Shown here one piece after another: positions 19,718 through 29,226 of a DNA stretch of 64,000 bases. The stretch is from Rhodococcus sp. HNM0563 (GTDB lineage: Bacteria; Actinomycetota; Actinomycetes; Mycobacteriales; Mycobacteriaceae): assembly GCF_012726195.1 (NCBI RefSeq), contig NZ_JAASAF010000009.1, positions 186,001 through 250,000 of the forward strand, written 5' to 3'. The position numbers and the translations under genes are program-made. Each line of letters starts with the position of its first letter. Positions within the stretch are counted from its first letter, which is position 1. The notes beneath the pieces are model-generated. The model was not told the origin of the DNA. It ran no database searches and saw nothing but the letters and a program-made list of their open reading frames with translations.

Positions 19718-19747
19718 ACCGGTACGACGAATTGCAATCGTACCGGT
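19718..19747 (-). terminator. Inverted repeat downstream of the HTH gene, probable terminator
   Basis: Ten-bp perfect arms (ACCGGTACGA / TCGTACCGGT) flank a 10-nt loop, 62 bp beyond the HTH gene stop and upstream of the bS22 gene. A protein-binding site cannot be excluded because no long T-tract follows. Confidence 0.5.
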
Positions 19748-19808
19748 GCAGGAACGACCGGATGAAATCGAGGTCCGCTCCGTGCTCCCACAGCCTTCCG
19801 AGCCGGGG

Positions 19809-20045
19809 TTACCCGACGTCGAAATACGATGTCTCGAGATAGTCGTGAACCGCCTTTGCGTGCACCCGGAACGAGCGTCCAACGCGCACAGCAGGCAGTT
19901 CACCGCTGTGTACAAGCCTGTACACGGTCATCTTCGACACCCTCATCAACGACGCCACTTCGGCGACCGTCAGGAATTGGGTACCTGCGAGGACCGACTG
20001 TCCGTCTTGGGGTTGACCCTTCGACGGTGTATTTCCTGAAACCAT
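19809..20045 (-). CDS. Small helix-turn-helix DNA-binding protein (excisionase-family fold)
   Basis: A 78-residue protein with a single MerR/excisionase-type winged helix (FLTVAEVASLMRVSKMTVYR, then GELPAVRVGRSFRVH) at about residues 25-72. It resembles M. tuberculosis Rv0500A and BldC-like regulators. The ATG at 20045 has a GGAGG ribosome site 6-7 bp upstream, which decides the start. It is not a phage excisionase here: there is no integrase or att-like repeat, and the flanking genes are housekeeping. Confidence 0.88.
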   Translation of the reverse strand: MVSGNTPSKGQPQDGQSVLAGTQFLTVAEVASLMRVSKMTVYRLVHSGELPAVRVGRSFRVHAKAVHDYLETSYFDVG

Positions 20046-20217
20046 TACACACCTCCGGCACGTCCGCGCCGCCGGCTTCCCCTCCGGCGGAACAGACACG
20101 CACGTGCTCATTCGAGCTTAGCGTGACGAATGGTTCCTGTGCGACGATGACGGCCACCAATTCCACTTCTGTCACACCAGTACGGCGTGTCGCGCGGCCC
20201 GTCCACCCGATGTTCGG

Positions 20218-21036
20218 CTAGTCGGAACGGGTGCCTAGCTGCACCGATCGTTGCCGCGCGGCCTCGAGCGCGTCGTAGAACGCGGTACGGATCCCGCCCC
20301 GCTCGAATTCTCTGATCGCTGCGGCCGTCGTACCTCCGGGCGACGTCACGGCTGCACGCAGATCCGCCGCGTTCTCTCCGGATCGGGCGAGCATTGCCGC
20401 GGAGCCGGTCATGGTCTGCACCACGAGATCCGTGGCGACGGCGCGACTGAGCCCGAGCGCGACGCCCGCGTCGATCATCGCCTCGGCGACGAGGAAGAAG
20501 TACGCGGGGCCGGAACCCGAGACCGCGGTGACGGCATCCATCTGCGATTCGGGTACGACCGAAACGGTGCCCACCGATCCGAGCAACTCGCGCACGAGGT
20601 CGAGATGTTCGCCCTTCACGTGGCGCCCTGCGGCAAGCACGCTCGCGCCCTGACCGACGAGCATCGGGGTGTTGGGCATCACTCGGACGACGGGAGCACC
20701 TGCGGGGAGTTTGTTCTCGTACTGGGCGGTGGTGACGCCCGCGACGAGCGAAACGACGATCTGCTCGGTGTCGTTGTCGAGATCCGCCGAGGCCACGTCG
20801 GCGATCACCGGATCGACGTCGCCGGGTTTGACCGCCACGACGATCACGTCGGCGCCCTCGACCGCGTCGGCCGTGCCGTCGGTGACGCGGATCGCATACG
20901 CACGCGCCAGTTCATCTGCACGCTCGGGCAGTTTCTCGACCACCACGAGGTCCTTGGTGGCGTAGCCGTTCTGCAGCAGCCCCGAGATCAGGGCCTCACC
21001 GATTCTGCCGCCACCGATCACCGCAATTCTCGTCAT
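20218..21036 (-). CDS. proC: Pyrroline-5-carboxylate reductase ProC
   Basis: Catalyses the last step of proline synthesis, NAD(P)H reduction of pyrroline-5-carboxylate. The 272-residue protein has the dinucleotide motif IAVIGGGRIGEALISG at the N-terminus, VRVMPNTPMLVGQG in the middle and the C-terminal signature region (AVSGSGPAYFF and TSPGGTTAAAI). I chose the ATG at 21036 (MTRIAVIGG) because it starts at the Rossmann strand; 13 open codons precede it. Confidence 0.95.
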   Translation of the reverse strand: MTRIAVIGGGRIGEALISGLLQNGYATKDLVVVEKLPERADELARAYAIRVTDGTADAVEGADVIVVAVKPGDVDPVIADVASADLDNDTEQIVVSLVAGVTTAQYENKLPAGAPVVRVMPNTPMLVGQGASVLAAGRHVKGEHLDLVRELLGSVGTVSVVPESQMDAVTAVSGSGPAYFFLVAEAMIDAGVALGLSRAVATDLVVQTMTGSAAMLARSGENAADLRAAVTSPGGTTAAAIREFERGGIRTAFYDALEAARQRSVQLGTRSD

Positions 21037-21123
21037 GGGTGACAGCGTGCCACGGGTCCCCTGTGTGGCACGCATCGCAGTCCCGCGGTCGATGGACCGC
21101 CGCTTTTTCGAAGGCGGATCGGG

Positions 21124-21963
21124 TCAGCGCGGAATCATCGCGAGCTGGCGGGACTGCACCACCACTGCCCCCGACGAATCGACCACGGTGTGATCCGATT
21201 CGAACCATGTCTGCCCGAGCACGATGCTTTCATTGGTCACGCGCAGCCAGCCCGGCGCGGGAAGCGCGCGCAGATATACGGTCAGCTGCACGGTGGGTGC
21301 CCACCCGAACATGCCGCGATTCATCGTCACGGGCGCCGAGATGTCTCCTGCCATGAGTGCGAACAGGGCCAGCGTGTCGAGGTCCGCCTCATCGACGGGG
21401 CGGAGCTTGGTCCACATCGCGATCCGTGGATCGCCGTCCTGGTCACCGCGGAGGAATCCGGCGGTCGACTCGTCGACACGGATGTCGACGGACCCGCACA
21501 GGTTCACGATCTGCCCCATCGGATGGTCAGGAGTGACCACCACAACATCCTCGGGCGGCGAAGCGGGCATCTCGGTCGCGGGATGCGGTACGGCGTGCCG
21601 CGGCTCGCCGCCGTCGGGCACGCCGAGCGTGATGCTCGCGCGCACCGCGACACGGCCACCCTGTCCGATTGTGGCGTCCACGACGGAGACCTGCTTACCC
21701 AGCTTCCGGACCACGGTGGTGATCTCGACCTCGCCCGGGTCGGGCGCGGATACGAAGGACGCGCTCACGGCGAGAGGTTGGACGGCGGGGTCGGCTCCGG
21801 CCTCGATTCCGGCGCGGCGGGCTGCGGCTGCGCTCACTGCGAGCAGGCAGCCGCCGTGCACCTTGGGTCCGATGGTCCAGGTGGGTGCGATGTGCGCCGA
21901 CCAGGCGCCCTCGCCGGCGGCCGTAAGTGTGGTCAGGTCACGGAACGGATGGTCGGTGGTCAC
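21124..21963 (-). CDS. Acyl-CoA thioesterase-like (double hotdog) protein
   Basis: A 279-residue protein with two hotdog-fold halves of the TesB/thioesterase-like type. The N-terminal half contains WTIGPKVHGGCLLAVSAAAA, and the second half contains the MFGWAPTVQLTVYLRALPAPGWL region. It corresponds in position to Rv0499. The start overlaps the MerR gene's stop (ATGA), so it is cotranslated with the regulator. The acyl substrate is unknown. Confidence 0.78.
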   Translation of the reverse strand: MTTDHPFRDLTTLTAAGEGAWSAHIAPTWTIGPKVHGGCLLAVSAAAARRAGIEAGADPAVQPLAVSASFVSAPDPGEVEITTVVRKLGKQVSVVDATIGQGGRVAVRASITLGVPDGGEPRHAVPHPATEMPASPPEDVVVVTPDHPMGQIVNLCGSVDIRVDESTAGFLRGDQDGDPRIAMWTKLRPVDEADLDTLALFALMAGDISAPVTMNRGMFGWAPTVQLTVYLRALPAPGWLRVTNESIVLGQTWFESDHTVVDSSGAVVVQSRQLAMIPR

Positions 21964-22628
21964 TGGATCTCCTGCGGGTTTCGAGCGGGTTCTGTGGAGC
22001 CTGGCTGGTCGGTGTCTGCCGCCGCGGCGAAGATCCGGGCGGCACGGTGCTGGTGCGCGAGACGCCGCATCGCGGCGAGTACCGGTTCGTACAACGCGGT
22101 GCCCAGCACGGCAGCTTCGACGGTTTCCTGCCGAGTCCTCGTCGGAAGAAGGTCGACGTCGAGGTCGGCAATCTCGCGGATGTGCTCGCCGTAGACGTCG
22201 ATGCGTCGATCGGACATGGTCAGACCGGCCGAGTCGAGTGCTGCGAGCGCAGCTTCGAGTTGGGCGACCGCAGTGAACTTCGGGTCGTACAACTGCCCGA
22301 GCCGTTCGAGCAGTGCACGAGTGCGGGGATAGTCGGCGTCGGGTGGGTTGTCGACATACGGGGGGAGCGCCATCACCGCCTTGCCGAGAGTGACGAACAG
22401 ATCCTCGTCCGGATTCTCAGCGAGCGCCACCACTGCCTTGATCTTGTCGAGCGGCAGCCCCTGACCTGCGAGCGCGCGAATCAAACCGAGTCGGCGTACG
22501 TGCTCGTCGTCGTATCGGGCCTGCGTGGCGCTCGTTGCGTGGCCCGGCATCAGCAGCCCCTCGCGCAGGTAGTACTTCACGGTGGCCAGCGGCACACCGC
22601 TACGCGCCGCCAATTCCGAGATTCGCAT
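21960..22628 (-). CDS. MerR family transcriptional regulator
   Basis: A 222-residue regulator with an N-terminal MerR winged helix (MRISELAARSGVPLATVKYY) and a long helical effector domain lacking the CXC/Cys sets of metal sensors. It is therefore probably not a metal-responsive member. GGAGG lies just upstream of the ATG. It is divergent from a small membrane protein across a perfect 38-bp palindrome that is its likely operator, and it is cotranslated with the thioesterase gene. Confidence 0.9.
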   Translation of the reverse strand: MRISELAARSGVPLATVKYYLREGLLMPGHATSATQARYDDEHVRRLGLIRALAGQGLPLDKIKAVVALAENPDEDLFVTLGKAVMALPPYVDNPPDADYPRTRALLERLGQLYDPKFTAVAQLEAALAALDSAGLTMSDRRIDVYGEHIREIADLDVDLLPTRTRQETVEAAVLGTALYEPVLAAMRRLAHQHRAARIFAAAADTDQPGSTEPARNPQEIQ

Positions 22629-22655
22629 GTCACCTCCGATTTGCTGTTGACATCA

Positions 22656-22693
22656 GATACTACAGCTATCCAATATTGGATAGCTGTAGTATC
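22656..22693. promoter_or_regulatory. Perfect 38-bp palindrome, probable MerR operator/promoter
   Basis: The stretch is an exact inverted repeat centred in CCAATATTGG (22670-22679), with outer arms GATACTACAGCTAT and its complement. A further partial copy, TATCCAATATGG, follows at 22690-22701. A good -35 element, TTGACA, lies at 22647-22652, so the -10 region of the plus-strand promoter falls inside the palindrome, as expected for a MerR-controlled promoter. Confidence 0.8.
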
Positions 22694-22716
22694 CAATATG
22701 GAGAGAGGGGCATCCC

Positions 22717-23133
22717 ATGCACCCCGTGCTCGTCATCGCCGTCGGGGTCACACTGCTGACCGTTGCAGGTATCGCCTTCGGGGGAACCTTCCTACTGCGC
22801 ATCGCACACGGCGGCGTACCCGTCAACGACCTTCAGAAGTCCTTCTTCCGCGCGGGCCACGCGCACGCCGGAGTCCTCGTGACGCTCGGCATCCTGGTCG
22901 CCGTTACCACCGGAGTCACGGGTGCATCACCGGGATGGGGAGCGGCAGGGTCCATCGCCGTGCTGATCTCCGCGATCCTCATTCCGGCCGGCTTCTTCCT
23001 CTCGGTTCTCGGCACGGATCCCACACGCCCGGGCCGGATGATGGCCTCGGTGTGGCTCGGCGCCGCGTCGCTGACCGTCGGTGTCGTGATCTCAGGTGTC
23101 GCGGTTCTCTGCGCCGGGATCGGCGCCCTCTGA
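22717..23133 (+). CDS. Four-helix membrane protein divergent from MerR
   Basis: A 138-residue protein made almost entirely of four hydrophobic helices (about residues 4-28, 48-68, 75-98 and 112-136). Two histidines in GHAHAGVLV lie at the start of helix two and could bind a metal or heme. The ATG is preceded by GAGAGAGGGG. It is the probable target of the MerR regulator. Its 3' end overlaps the convergent isomerase gene by 42 bp. I do not recognise the family. Confidence 0.72.
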   Translation: MHPVLVIAVGVTLLTVAGIAFGGTFLLRIAHGGVPVNDLQKSFFRAGHAHAGVLVTLGILVAVTTGVTGASPGWGAAGSIAVLISAILIPAGFFLSVLGTDPTRPGRMMASVWLGAASLTVGVVISGVAVLCAGIGAL

Positions 23134-24078
23134 CACCTCGGAGCCACCCGGAACCCGCGCTGCCTCCGCATGCGGGACCCGAACGACATCTGCCGCACGC
23201 GGGCGCTCGGGACCAGGGGCGATCGCGCTCTGCGCGGGGCGGTCGAGATGCTCTCGCGCGAACGAGAGCGCCCGACCGAGCATCACCGACCGCTCGGACC
23301 GGGTCCGCGCGCTCTGCGTACTCACTTCGAGCACGACCTGGCCCGCGTAGTCGCTGCCGGCGAGTTGCCTACACACGTCCGCGCAGGGCTGTTCGCCGTC
23401 CCCCGGGATCATGTGTTCGTCCATCGACGACCCTCGACCGTCTGCGAGGTGCAGGTGATTGAGCCCCGCCCCCATCCGGGCTGCGAGCGCGAGCGCATCC
23501 ATCCCCGCAGTGGCAGTGTGCGACAGGTCGAGCGTGTAGTGGTCGAAGCCGGTGTCGGTCGGATCGAGCGACGGACTGTAGGCCGACACTGCCGGGCCGG
23601 GACCGCCACGGCGCCGCAGACGATCGGTACCCCGGTCGCGGAACAGCACGTCCGCACGCATCGGGTACATGTTCTCGACAGACACAGATACGTGGCTGCC
23701 CTGCTCGAGAGTCTTCACCTGATCGACGAATCCTTCGGCATATCGACGTTGCCAGCGGAAAGGCGGATGTACCACCACGGTCGATGCACCGAGGATCTCG
23801 GCCGCTTCGACCGACCGTCCGAGCTTCGCCACCGGATCCGCACCCCAGACCCGCTGAGAGATGAGCAGGCACGGCGCATGCACTGCGAGGACGGGAACTC
23901 CGTATTTGCGCACGAGCCGCAGGACCGACCCCGGGTCCTGACTCACCGGGTCCACCCAGACCATGAGTTCGACCCCGTCGTAATCGAGGTCGGCGGCGAA
24001 CCGGAACGCCGCCTCGGTGTTCTCCGGATACACCGAAGCCGTCGACAACCCCACCGGGATTCGCCGCGCTGTCACCAC
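23092..24078 (-). CDS. Sugar phosphate isomerase/epimerase-like TIM-barrel protein
   Basis: A 328-residue protein of the xylose-isomerase-like TIM barrel family (AP endonuclease 2 fold), like M. tuberculosis Rv0498. Barrel-strand motifs include GVELMVWVDP, VLAVHAPCLL, TVVVHPPFRWQ, VSVENMYP and LNHLHLADGRGS, which supply putative metal-binding His and Glu. The start is GTG at 24078. The C-terminal 40 residues are disordered and overlap the opposite-strand membrane gene. The substrate is unknown. Confidence 0.82.
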   Translation of the reverse strand: MVTARRIPVGLSTASVYPENTEAAFRFAADLDYDGVELMVWVDPVSQDPGSVLRLVRKYGVPVLAVHAPCLLISQRVWGADPVAKLGRSVEAAEILGASTVVVHPPFRWQRRYAEGFVDQVKTLEQGSHVSVSVENMYPMRADVLFRDRGTDRLRRRGGPGPAVSAYSPSLDPTDTGFDHYTLDLSHTATAGMDALALAARMGAGLNHLHLADGRGSSMDEHMIPGDGEQPCADVCRQLAGSDYAGQVVLEVSTQSARTRSERSVMLGRALSFAREHLDRPAQSAIAPGPERPRAADVVRVPHAEAARVPGGSEVSEGADPGAENRDT

Positions 24079-24088
24079 GACCGCAGCC

Positions 24089-25318
24089 TCATCCGTTGGG
24101 CAGTAGGAACAACAGCGGACCGAACGCCACGAACGCTCCGACCCCGACAGCGATCAACTGGCTGGTGATGTCGTCCGTACGGCGCAGAACCCGCACCAGT
24201 GCCACGAGGCCGACGATCACGAGCAACGCCAGACCGAACGCCACCCACGGCATCATGTCCCACAGCTTCTCGAAGCCCTTGAACAACAGACCGCCGACGA
24301 CGATCGCGGCGATACTCTCGCCGACGAGCAACAGCCACTGTTTGGCACTGCTCCCAGACCCGTCGACGACGTCGTCCGAATCGGTGTCGGGCTTGCTTTT
24401 GCCGGAGGTGCCCTTCGCTGCTGCCCCGCTACCCGAAGCGGCCTTGCCGGAGGGCTTGCTCGGCGCAGCCTTGTTCTTCGACGGGAACTTGCTCTTGGAA
24501 GGCGACTTGCCGCCGCCCTCGTCCTCCGCAACACCGATGGTCGTGGTCTCGTCGTCCTCGTTGTCCGCGGCGGTGCCCTGGAGATCGCTTGCCGGGCCGG
24601 AAAGCAGTCGAGGCTCGGGGGTCTCGGATACACGCGGCGACGGCGATGCCTGCTTGACCACAGGGACGGACCCGGTCACATTGTCCAGGTGCGCCCTGGC
24701 TCGACGGGGTAGAGCCTCCGGACGGATGACCTCGGTCGGCGATTCGACCTTGGCGCCATCCGCGTTCGTGCCCGGACGATCCGGCGCGGCGGTCTGCCCG
24801 AACTCGGTCTTGCCGGCGGCGGGTTTGCGGACCGTCGGCGTGCGGACCACGGGGTCGGCAGCGACCGGCTCGACAACAGCGGGTGTCACAGTCGTCGCCT
24901 CCGCGTCGGCCACAGTCGAGGTGATCGTCGTCAGCTCGTTGGCAGACGGTGGCACCGGGGTCGACAACTCCGGTGCCACTACCTTCGGGGTAGCGGGCAC
25001 GACCGGCTCGACCTTCGGTGTCTCGGGAACGACAGGCTCCACCTTCGGCGTCCTGGGGGTCGCCACCGCAGGTGCCTGTGGACTGCGATCGTCCCCGGCC
25101 GAACCGCGCCCGGACTCCGGCGTCGCGGTCGGCTGCGCTTCGGCGGCCGGCCGGGTGATCGGTATTTCGCCGGTCAGTTCCGCAACCGAGATACCACCGG
25201 AGGTGCCGCGGCGGCGACGGCCACCGCCGCTGCTGCGCGTACCGACCTTCTTGCCGTTACGCGCGAGCAGTTCCGCTACCGATATCTGTCCGGTATCCGT
25301 GCCCTTGCTGTCGGTCAC
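24089..25318 (-). CDS. Membrane protein with long disordered N-terminal region (Rv0497-like)
   Basis: A 409-residue protein. The first approximately 300 residues are low-complexity: two ISVAEL motifs (residues about 12-17 and 43-48), a basic Gly-Arg patch, repeated VEPVVP(E/A)TPKVEP units and Lys/Ser/Gly-rich stretches. The last approximately 100 residues hold three to four transmembrane helices. It probably corresponds to Rv0497. The start overlaps the Ppx/GppA gene stop (ATGA). Function is unknown; the layout suggests a membrane anchor with a long cytoplasmic binding arm. Confidence 0.8.
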   Translation of the reverse strand: MTDSKGTDTGQISVAELLARNGKKVGTRSSGGGRRRRGTSGGISVAELTGEIPITRPAAEAQPTATPESGRGSAGDDRSPQAPAVATPRTPKVEPVVPETPKVEPVVPATPKVVAPELSTPVPPSANELTTITSTVADAEATTVTPAVVEPVAADPVVRTPTVRKPAAGKTEFGQTAAPDRPGTNADGAKVESPTEVIRPEALPRRARAHLDNVTGSVPVVKQASPSPRVSETPEPRLLSGPASDLQGTAADNEDDETTTIGVAEDEGGGKSPSKSKFPSKNKAAPSKPSGKAASGSGAAAKGTSGKSKPDTDSDDVVDGSGSSAKQWLLLVGESIAAIVVGGLLFKGFEKLWDMMPWVAFGLALLVIVGLVALVRVLRRTDDITSQLIAVGVGAFVAFGPLLFLLPNG

Positions 25319-26268
25319 TTGGATGCCACCACCAGTTCCCCGCCCATCTCAGTGTCGAGCTTCCGAAGAATCAAACCCTCACGCAACGCCCACGGGCAGA
25401 TCTCCAAGGTCTCCACCCCGAGCGCCCGCATACTTGCTTCGGCCACCAGTGCACCTGCGACGAGTTGCTGGGACCGGTCCGAGCTCACGCCTTCGAGCTC
25501 CGCGCGGTCCGAGGTGGTCATCCGCGAGATGAACGCGATCAGTTGCCGCAGACCGCTCGCCGTCAACGTTCGTCGGACACGAATACCCGCCGACGAGGGT
25601 GCTGCACCCGTCAACCGTGCCAGTGTACGGAAAGTCTTGGAAGTCGCGACGCAAAGATCGGGGTCGCCTGCACTACGCAGATGCTTCGTCGGCCCCGCGA
25701 GTTCGGCATCGAGCCAGTCGCGTAACGCCGCAATGCGACGCTTGCCGGGAGGATCGTCCCGGAACCAGTCCCGGGTCAGGCGTCCGGCACCCAATTGCAG
25801 CGAGTACGCCACGTCGGGATCCTCGTCACCACCGAAGGTCAGCTCGAGCGAGCCGCCACCGATATCCAGATTGAGAATGCGACCGGCACTCCATCCGTAC
25901 CAGCGGCGCACCGCAAGGAACGTCAATCGGGCCTCGTCGACACCGGACAGCACATCGAGGTTCACCCCGGCCTCGTTCCGAACCCGGGCCAGAACCTCCT
26001 CCGAATTTCCGGCGTCGCGGACCGCCGAGGTGGCGAACGCCATGAGTTCGCCGCAGCCGGAGGTTGCGGCGATGCCTGCGAACTCCTCTGCCGTCTCCAC
26101 GAGCCGATCGGCACCGGAGACCGTCAGGTTCCCGTCGTCGTCGATGTTCTCGGACAACCGCAGCGTTGCCTTGGTCGAGCTCATGGGTGTGGGATGGCCG
26201 CCACGATGGGCGTCCACCACCAGCAGATGAACGGTGTTGCTTCCGACGTCGAGTACCCCTAGGCGCAC
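25315..26268 (-). CDS. Ppx/GppA family phosphatase
   Basis: An exopolyphosphatase/guanosine pentaphosphate phosphatase-fold protein of 317 residues, like Rv0496. The actin-like ATPase-fold motifs are [16 protein letters not shown] at the N-terminus and [13 protein letters not shown] near residue 135. It lacks the extra C-terminal domain of long Ppx proteins. The start is GTG at 26268, only 33 bp from the divergent start at 26302, so at least one transcript is probably leaderless. A polyphosphate or (p)ppGpp-related role is likely but not proven. Confidence 0.9.
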   Translation of the reverse strand: MRLGVLDVGSNTVHLLVVDAHRGGHPTPMSSTKATLRLSENIDDDGNLTVSGADRLVETAEEFAGIAATSGCGELMAFATSAVRDAGNSEEVLARVRNEAGVNLDVLSGVDEARLTFLAVRRWYGWSAGRILNLDIGGGSLELTFGGDEDPDVAYSLQLGAGRLTRDWFRDDPPGKRRIAALRDWLDAELAGPTKHLRSAGDPDLCVATSKTFRTLARLTGAAPSSAGIRVRRTLTASGLRQLIAFISRMTTSDRAELEGVSSDRSQQLVAGALVAEASMRALGVETLEICPWALREGLILRKLDTEMGGELVVASK

Positions 26269-26301
26269 ATTGATACGGTACTGGGTCTACCGTCAGGAGT
26301 T

Positions 26302-27111
26302 GTGACAGCAGGTACGTCCGGAACTCGGCCCAAGCTCGTTCCGGCCCCAGAAGTTCCCCTCGACTTTCCACGCGAATGGGTCGAGTTCACCGACCCCGAC
26401 AATGACGAACACATAATCGCTGCAGACATGACTTGGCTGCTCTCCCGGTGGAGTTGCGTGTTCGGGACGCCCGCATGCCAAGGCATCATCGCCGAGCGAC
26501 CCGACGACGGATGCTGCTCGCACGGCGCGTTCCTGACCGACAGCGACGACCGGAAGAAGCTGGCCGGAGCCGTGAAGCATCTCACTCCCGACGACTGGCA
26601 ATTCATGGAGAAGGGCCTCGGGAAGAAGGGCTATCTCGAGGAGGACGAACTCGAGGACGAGCCCGCGCTTCGCACCCGCCGCCACAAGGGCGCGTGCATC
26701 TTCCTCAACCGTCCGGGCTTCGCAGGCGGCGTGGGCTGCGCGCTGCACAAGATGGCGTTGCGCCGCGGAATCGAACCGCTCGAGATGAAGCCGGACGTGT
26801 GCTGGCAACTTCCCATCCGCCGGACCCAGGACTGGGTCGAACGACCGGACGGCACCGAGATTCTGCGCACCGCGATCACCGAATTCGACCGGCGAGGCTG
26901 GGGTGAGGGCGGCCACGATCTGGACTGGTACTGCTCCGGCTCGCCCGATGCACATGTCGGTGCGAAGCCGGTGTGGCAGTCGTACGCACCCGAACTCCGG
27001 GAACTGATCGGGAAACCGGCCTACGACGAACTCGCCCGGCTGTGCAAGCGCCGCGAGGGTCTCGGACTGATCGCGATCCATCCGGCCACCGCGGCCGCCG
27101 AGCACCGCTGA
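26302..27111 (+). CDS. Cysteine-rich protein of unknown function (Rv0495c-like)
   Basis: A 269-residue protein conserved at this place in mycobacteria. It has nine cysteines, several in short clusters ([33 protein letters not shown]), suggesting a bound metal or iron-sulfur centre as in YkgJ-type cysteine-cluster proteins. I cannot confirm the family. An acidic stretch (EEDELEDEP) lies mid-protein. The start is GTG at 26302 with AGGAG just upstream. Confidence 0.8.
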   Translation: MTAGTSGTRPKLVPAPEVPLDFPREWVEFTDPDNDEHIIAADMTWLLSRWSCVFGTPACQGIIAERPDDGCCSHGAFLTDSDDRKKLAGAVKHLTPDDWQFMEKGLGKKGYLEEDELEDEPALRTRRHKGACIFLNRPGFAGGVGCALHKMALRRGIEPLEMKPDVCWQLPIRRTQDWVERPDGTEILRTAITEFDRRGWGEGGHDLDWYCSGSPDAHVGAKPVWQSYAPELRELIGKPAYDELARLCKRREGLGLIAIHPATAAAEHR

Positions 27112-27115
27112 ACCC

Positions 27116-27155
27116 GCGCGTGGTTTCGATGGCTCCGGTTACCGAAACCACGCGC
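27116..27155. terminator. Bidirectional hairpin terminator
   Basis: A perfect 13-bp inverted repeat (GCGCGTGGTTTCG / CGAAACCACGCGC) with a 14-nt loop lies in the gap between the convergent cysteine-rich protein gene and regX3. It could serve both strands. Confidence 0.7.
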
Positions 27156-27188
27156 CGGGCGCCTCGGGCGTCCATCCTCCGGCTTGTA

Positions 27189-27878
27189 TCAGCCCTCCAG
27201 CTTGTAACCCAGCCCCCGCACGGTCACCAGATGCTGCGGCTTCGCGGGATCGGTCTCGATCTTCGAACGTAACCGCTTGACGTGGACATCGAGGGTTTTC
27301 GTATCGCCGACGTAATCGGCCCCCCAGACTCGGTCGATGAGCTGCCCACGAGTCAGAACGCGCCCCGAGTTGCGCAGCAGGTACTCGAGCAGATCGAATT
27401 CCTTCAGAGGCAGGGCCACGTCCTCGCCGTTGACCTGCACGACGTGCCGGTCGACGTCCATGCGCACCGGACCGGCGGCAAGCACCGCGTCATCCTGCCC
27501 GATCTCGACGTCCGGGTCGGCGCCTCGCCGCAATACCGCACGGATCCGGGCGATGAGCTCCCGCGCCGAGTACGGCTTGGTCACGTAATCGTCGGCGCCG
27601 AGTTCGAGTCCCACGACCTTGTCGATTTCGCTGTCACGCGCGGTCACCATGATGACCGGCACGCCTGAACGGCTCCTCAGCTGCTTGCACACATCGGTAC
27701 CGCTCATGCCCGGGAGCATCAGGTCGAGCAGGACGATGTCCGCCCCACCCCGGTCGAACTCTGCCAGCGCTGTGGGCCCGTCCCCCGCAATCGTCGTCTC
27801 GAACCCCTCCTTGCGCAGCAGGAATGCGAGCGGATCCGCCAGCGACTCCTCGTCTTCCACGATCAGCACACGCGTCAC
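27189..27878 (-). CDS. regX3: Two-component response regulator RegX3
   Basis: An OmpR/PhoB-type response regulator of 229 residues that in mycobacteria controls phosphate-starvation genes with SenX3. The receiver domain has the acidic pair VEDEE, the phosphorylated Asp in VLLDLMLPG (about residue 52), Thr in VTARD and Lys in YVTKPYS. A winged-helix DNA-binding domain follows (about residues 130-229, with TLDVHVKRLRSKIE). GTG at 27878 is decided by GGAGG about 8 bp upstream; the frame is open further but without similarity. Confidence 0.95.
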   Translation of the reverse strand: MTRVLIVEDEESLADPLAFLLRKEGFETTIAGDGPTALAEFDRGGADIVLLDLMLPGMSGTDVCKQLRSRSGVPVIMVTARDSEIDKVVGLELGADDYVTKPYSARELIARIRAVLRRGADPDVEIGQDDAVLAAGPVRMDVDRHVVQVNGEDVALPLKEFDLLEYLLRNSGRVLTRGQLIDRVWGADYVGDTKTLDVHVKRLRSKIETDPAKPQHLVTVRGLGYKLEG

Positions 27879-27942
27879 CGTTGCGTCCTCCGTTGATTCT
27901 CTGTCGTATGCCACCCGATTCCGGGTGCGGATCCGATCGGAC

Positions 27943-29115
27943 TCATTGCCCGACCGTCGTATCGTGCCGCGTTGCGGCGGGCTCGTCGTCGCCCTTCTCG
28001 AAATGGGCGGGGATGAGCAGTGTGAATGTCGAGCCTGTTCCCGGCTTGCTCCACAGCACGATGTCGCCGTGGTGATTCGCCGCGACGTGCTTGACGATCG
28101 CCAGACCGAGGCCGGTACCACCCGTTGCCCGCGACCGCGCTTTGTCGACGCGGAAGAAGCGCTCGAAGACGCGCTCCTGGTCCTGACGCTCGATCCCGAT
28201 CCCCCGATCGGTTACCGCGATCGCGACACAGCCGTCGCGCAGCGATCTGCTCACCGTCACCGGACTGCCCGGCGGGGAATAGGCGATCGCGTTCTCTATC
28301 AGGTTGGTCAGCGCCGTCACCAACAGGAGATGATCGCCGAGCATCTGATATCCGTTCGGACGGTCGGTGTTGATCTCGATGTTCGCGTTCTCGGCGGTGA
28401 GCCGGGTGCGGTCGAGGGCGTCGTCGATCACCGTGTCGACATCGACCTCCTCGAGGTCCGGGAGCTTCTCGGCGCCCTGCAACCGCGACAACGCGATCAA
28501 CTCGGTGACCATGTTGCCGAGCCGGGTCGCTTCGCTCTGGACCCGCTGCCCGAAGTGGCGCACGCTCTCCGGGTCGTCGACGGACTCGAGCAGGGCCTCG
28601 GCCAGCAACGCCATCGCGCCCACCGGAGTCTTGAGTTCGTGGCTGACGTTGGCAACGAAATCCCGGCGGGTGGCTTCCATCCGGACCTGCTCGGAGTCGT
28701 CGTATGCGTAGAGCACCACGAAACGCGGATCGTCGTCGAGCAGCTTTCTGGCGACGCAACGCACCGCGACACGGTCGCGTCCGTGCGGGCTCTTCCGGCT
28801 GAGGTCGATTTCGACAGTCGTCCCGTCATCGAGGACCCGGCCTGCGGCGATCCATGCGCGTTCATCGAGGAGCCGTCGGCTCACCAGGCCGAGTTCCTCG
28901 GCGCGCGGGTTGTAGAGAATGACGTCGTGGAACTTGTCGACGACTGCGATACCGGTGGAGGCGCCGTATACGACGCGGTCCAGCACGGTCGCCATCGTGA
29001 GTTCGTCGTCGCTGCCTCGGTCGCTACGTCGGCGCGACCACATCACTGAGGCGGCGAGCAGTGCGCCCAGGATTGCGGCGACAACGGCCACCAGGACGAT
29101 CTGCAGAACATTCAC
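27943..29115 (-). CDS. senX3: Sensor histidine kinase SenX3
   Basis: The membrane partner of RegX3. One N-terminal transmembrane helix is followed by a PAS-like domain (about residues 45-140), the H-box [15 protein letters not shown], the N-box [12 protein letters not shown], the G1 box TDRGIGIE and the G2 box [13 protein letters not shown] chose GTG at 29115 (VNVLQIVLV), giving 390 residues; an upstream GTG at 29151 would add 12 residues, and neither has a strong ribosome site. regX3 follows after 64 bp. Confidence 0.93.
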   Translation of the reverse strand: MNVLQIVLVAVVAAILGALLAASVMWSRRRSDRGSDDELTMATVLDRVVYGASTGIAVVDKFHDVILYNPRAEELGLVSRRLLDERAWIAAGRVLDDGTTVEIDLSRKSPHGRDRVAVRCVARKLLDDDPRFVVLYAYDDSEQVRMEATRRDFVANVSHELKTPVGAMALLAEALLESVDDPESVRHFGQRVQSEATRLGNMVTELIALSRLQGAEKLPDLEEVDVDTVIDDALDRTRLTAENANIEINTDRPNGYQMLGDHLLLVTALTNLIENAIAYSPPGSPVTVSRSLRDGCVAIAVTDRGIGIERQDQERVFERFFRVDKARSRATGGTGLGLAIVKHVAANHHGDIVLWSKPGTGSTFTLLIPAHFEKGDDEPAATRHDTTVGQ

Positions 29116-29208
29116 GATTCGAATCGTAATGACACCTGTCCGTGCAGCCACAGGGGGTCGTCAACACTCACTGCACGTCACAAGCCATTTTTCAACGGTT
29201 GGTCCGGT

Positions 29209-29226
29209 GTTCACCCGAAGTTTGCC
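29209..29226 (+). promoter_or_regulatory. Possible PHO-box-like direct repeat upstream of senX3
   Basis: GTTCACC-N4-GTTTGCC is an 11-bp-spaced direct repeat resembling actinobacterial PHO boxes bound by PhoP/RegX3-type regulators. It lies about 100 bp before senX3. A further GTTTGCC-T-GTTCACA occurs at 29261-29275. Confidence 0.35.

Noticed and set aside
19809-20045. Phage excisionase and integration site
   Set aside because: The small HTH fold is shared with excisionases, but there is no integrase, no att-like repeat, and the neighbours are the conserved proC-bS22 genes.
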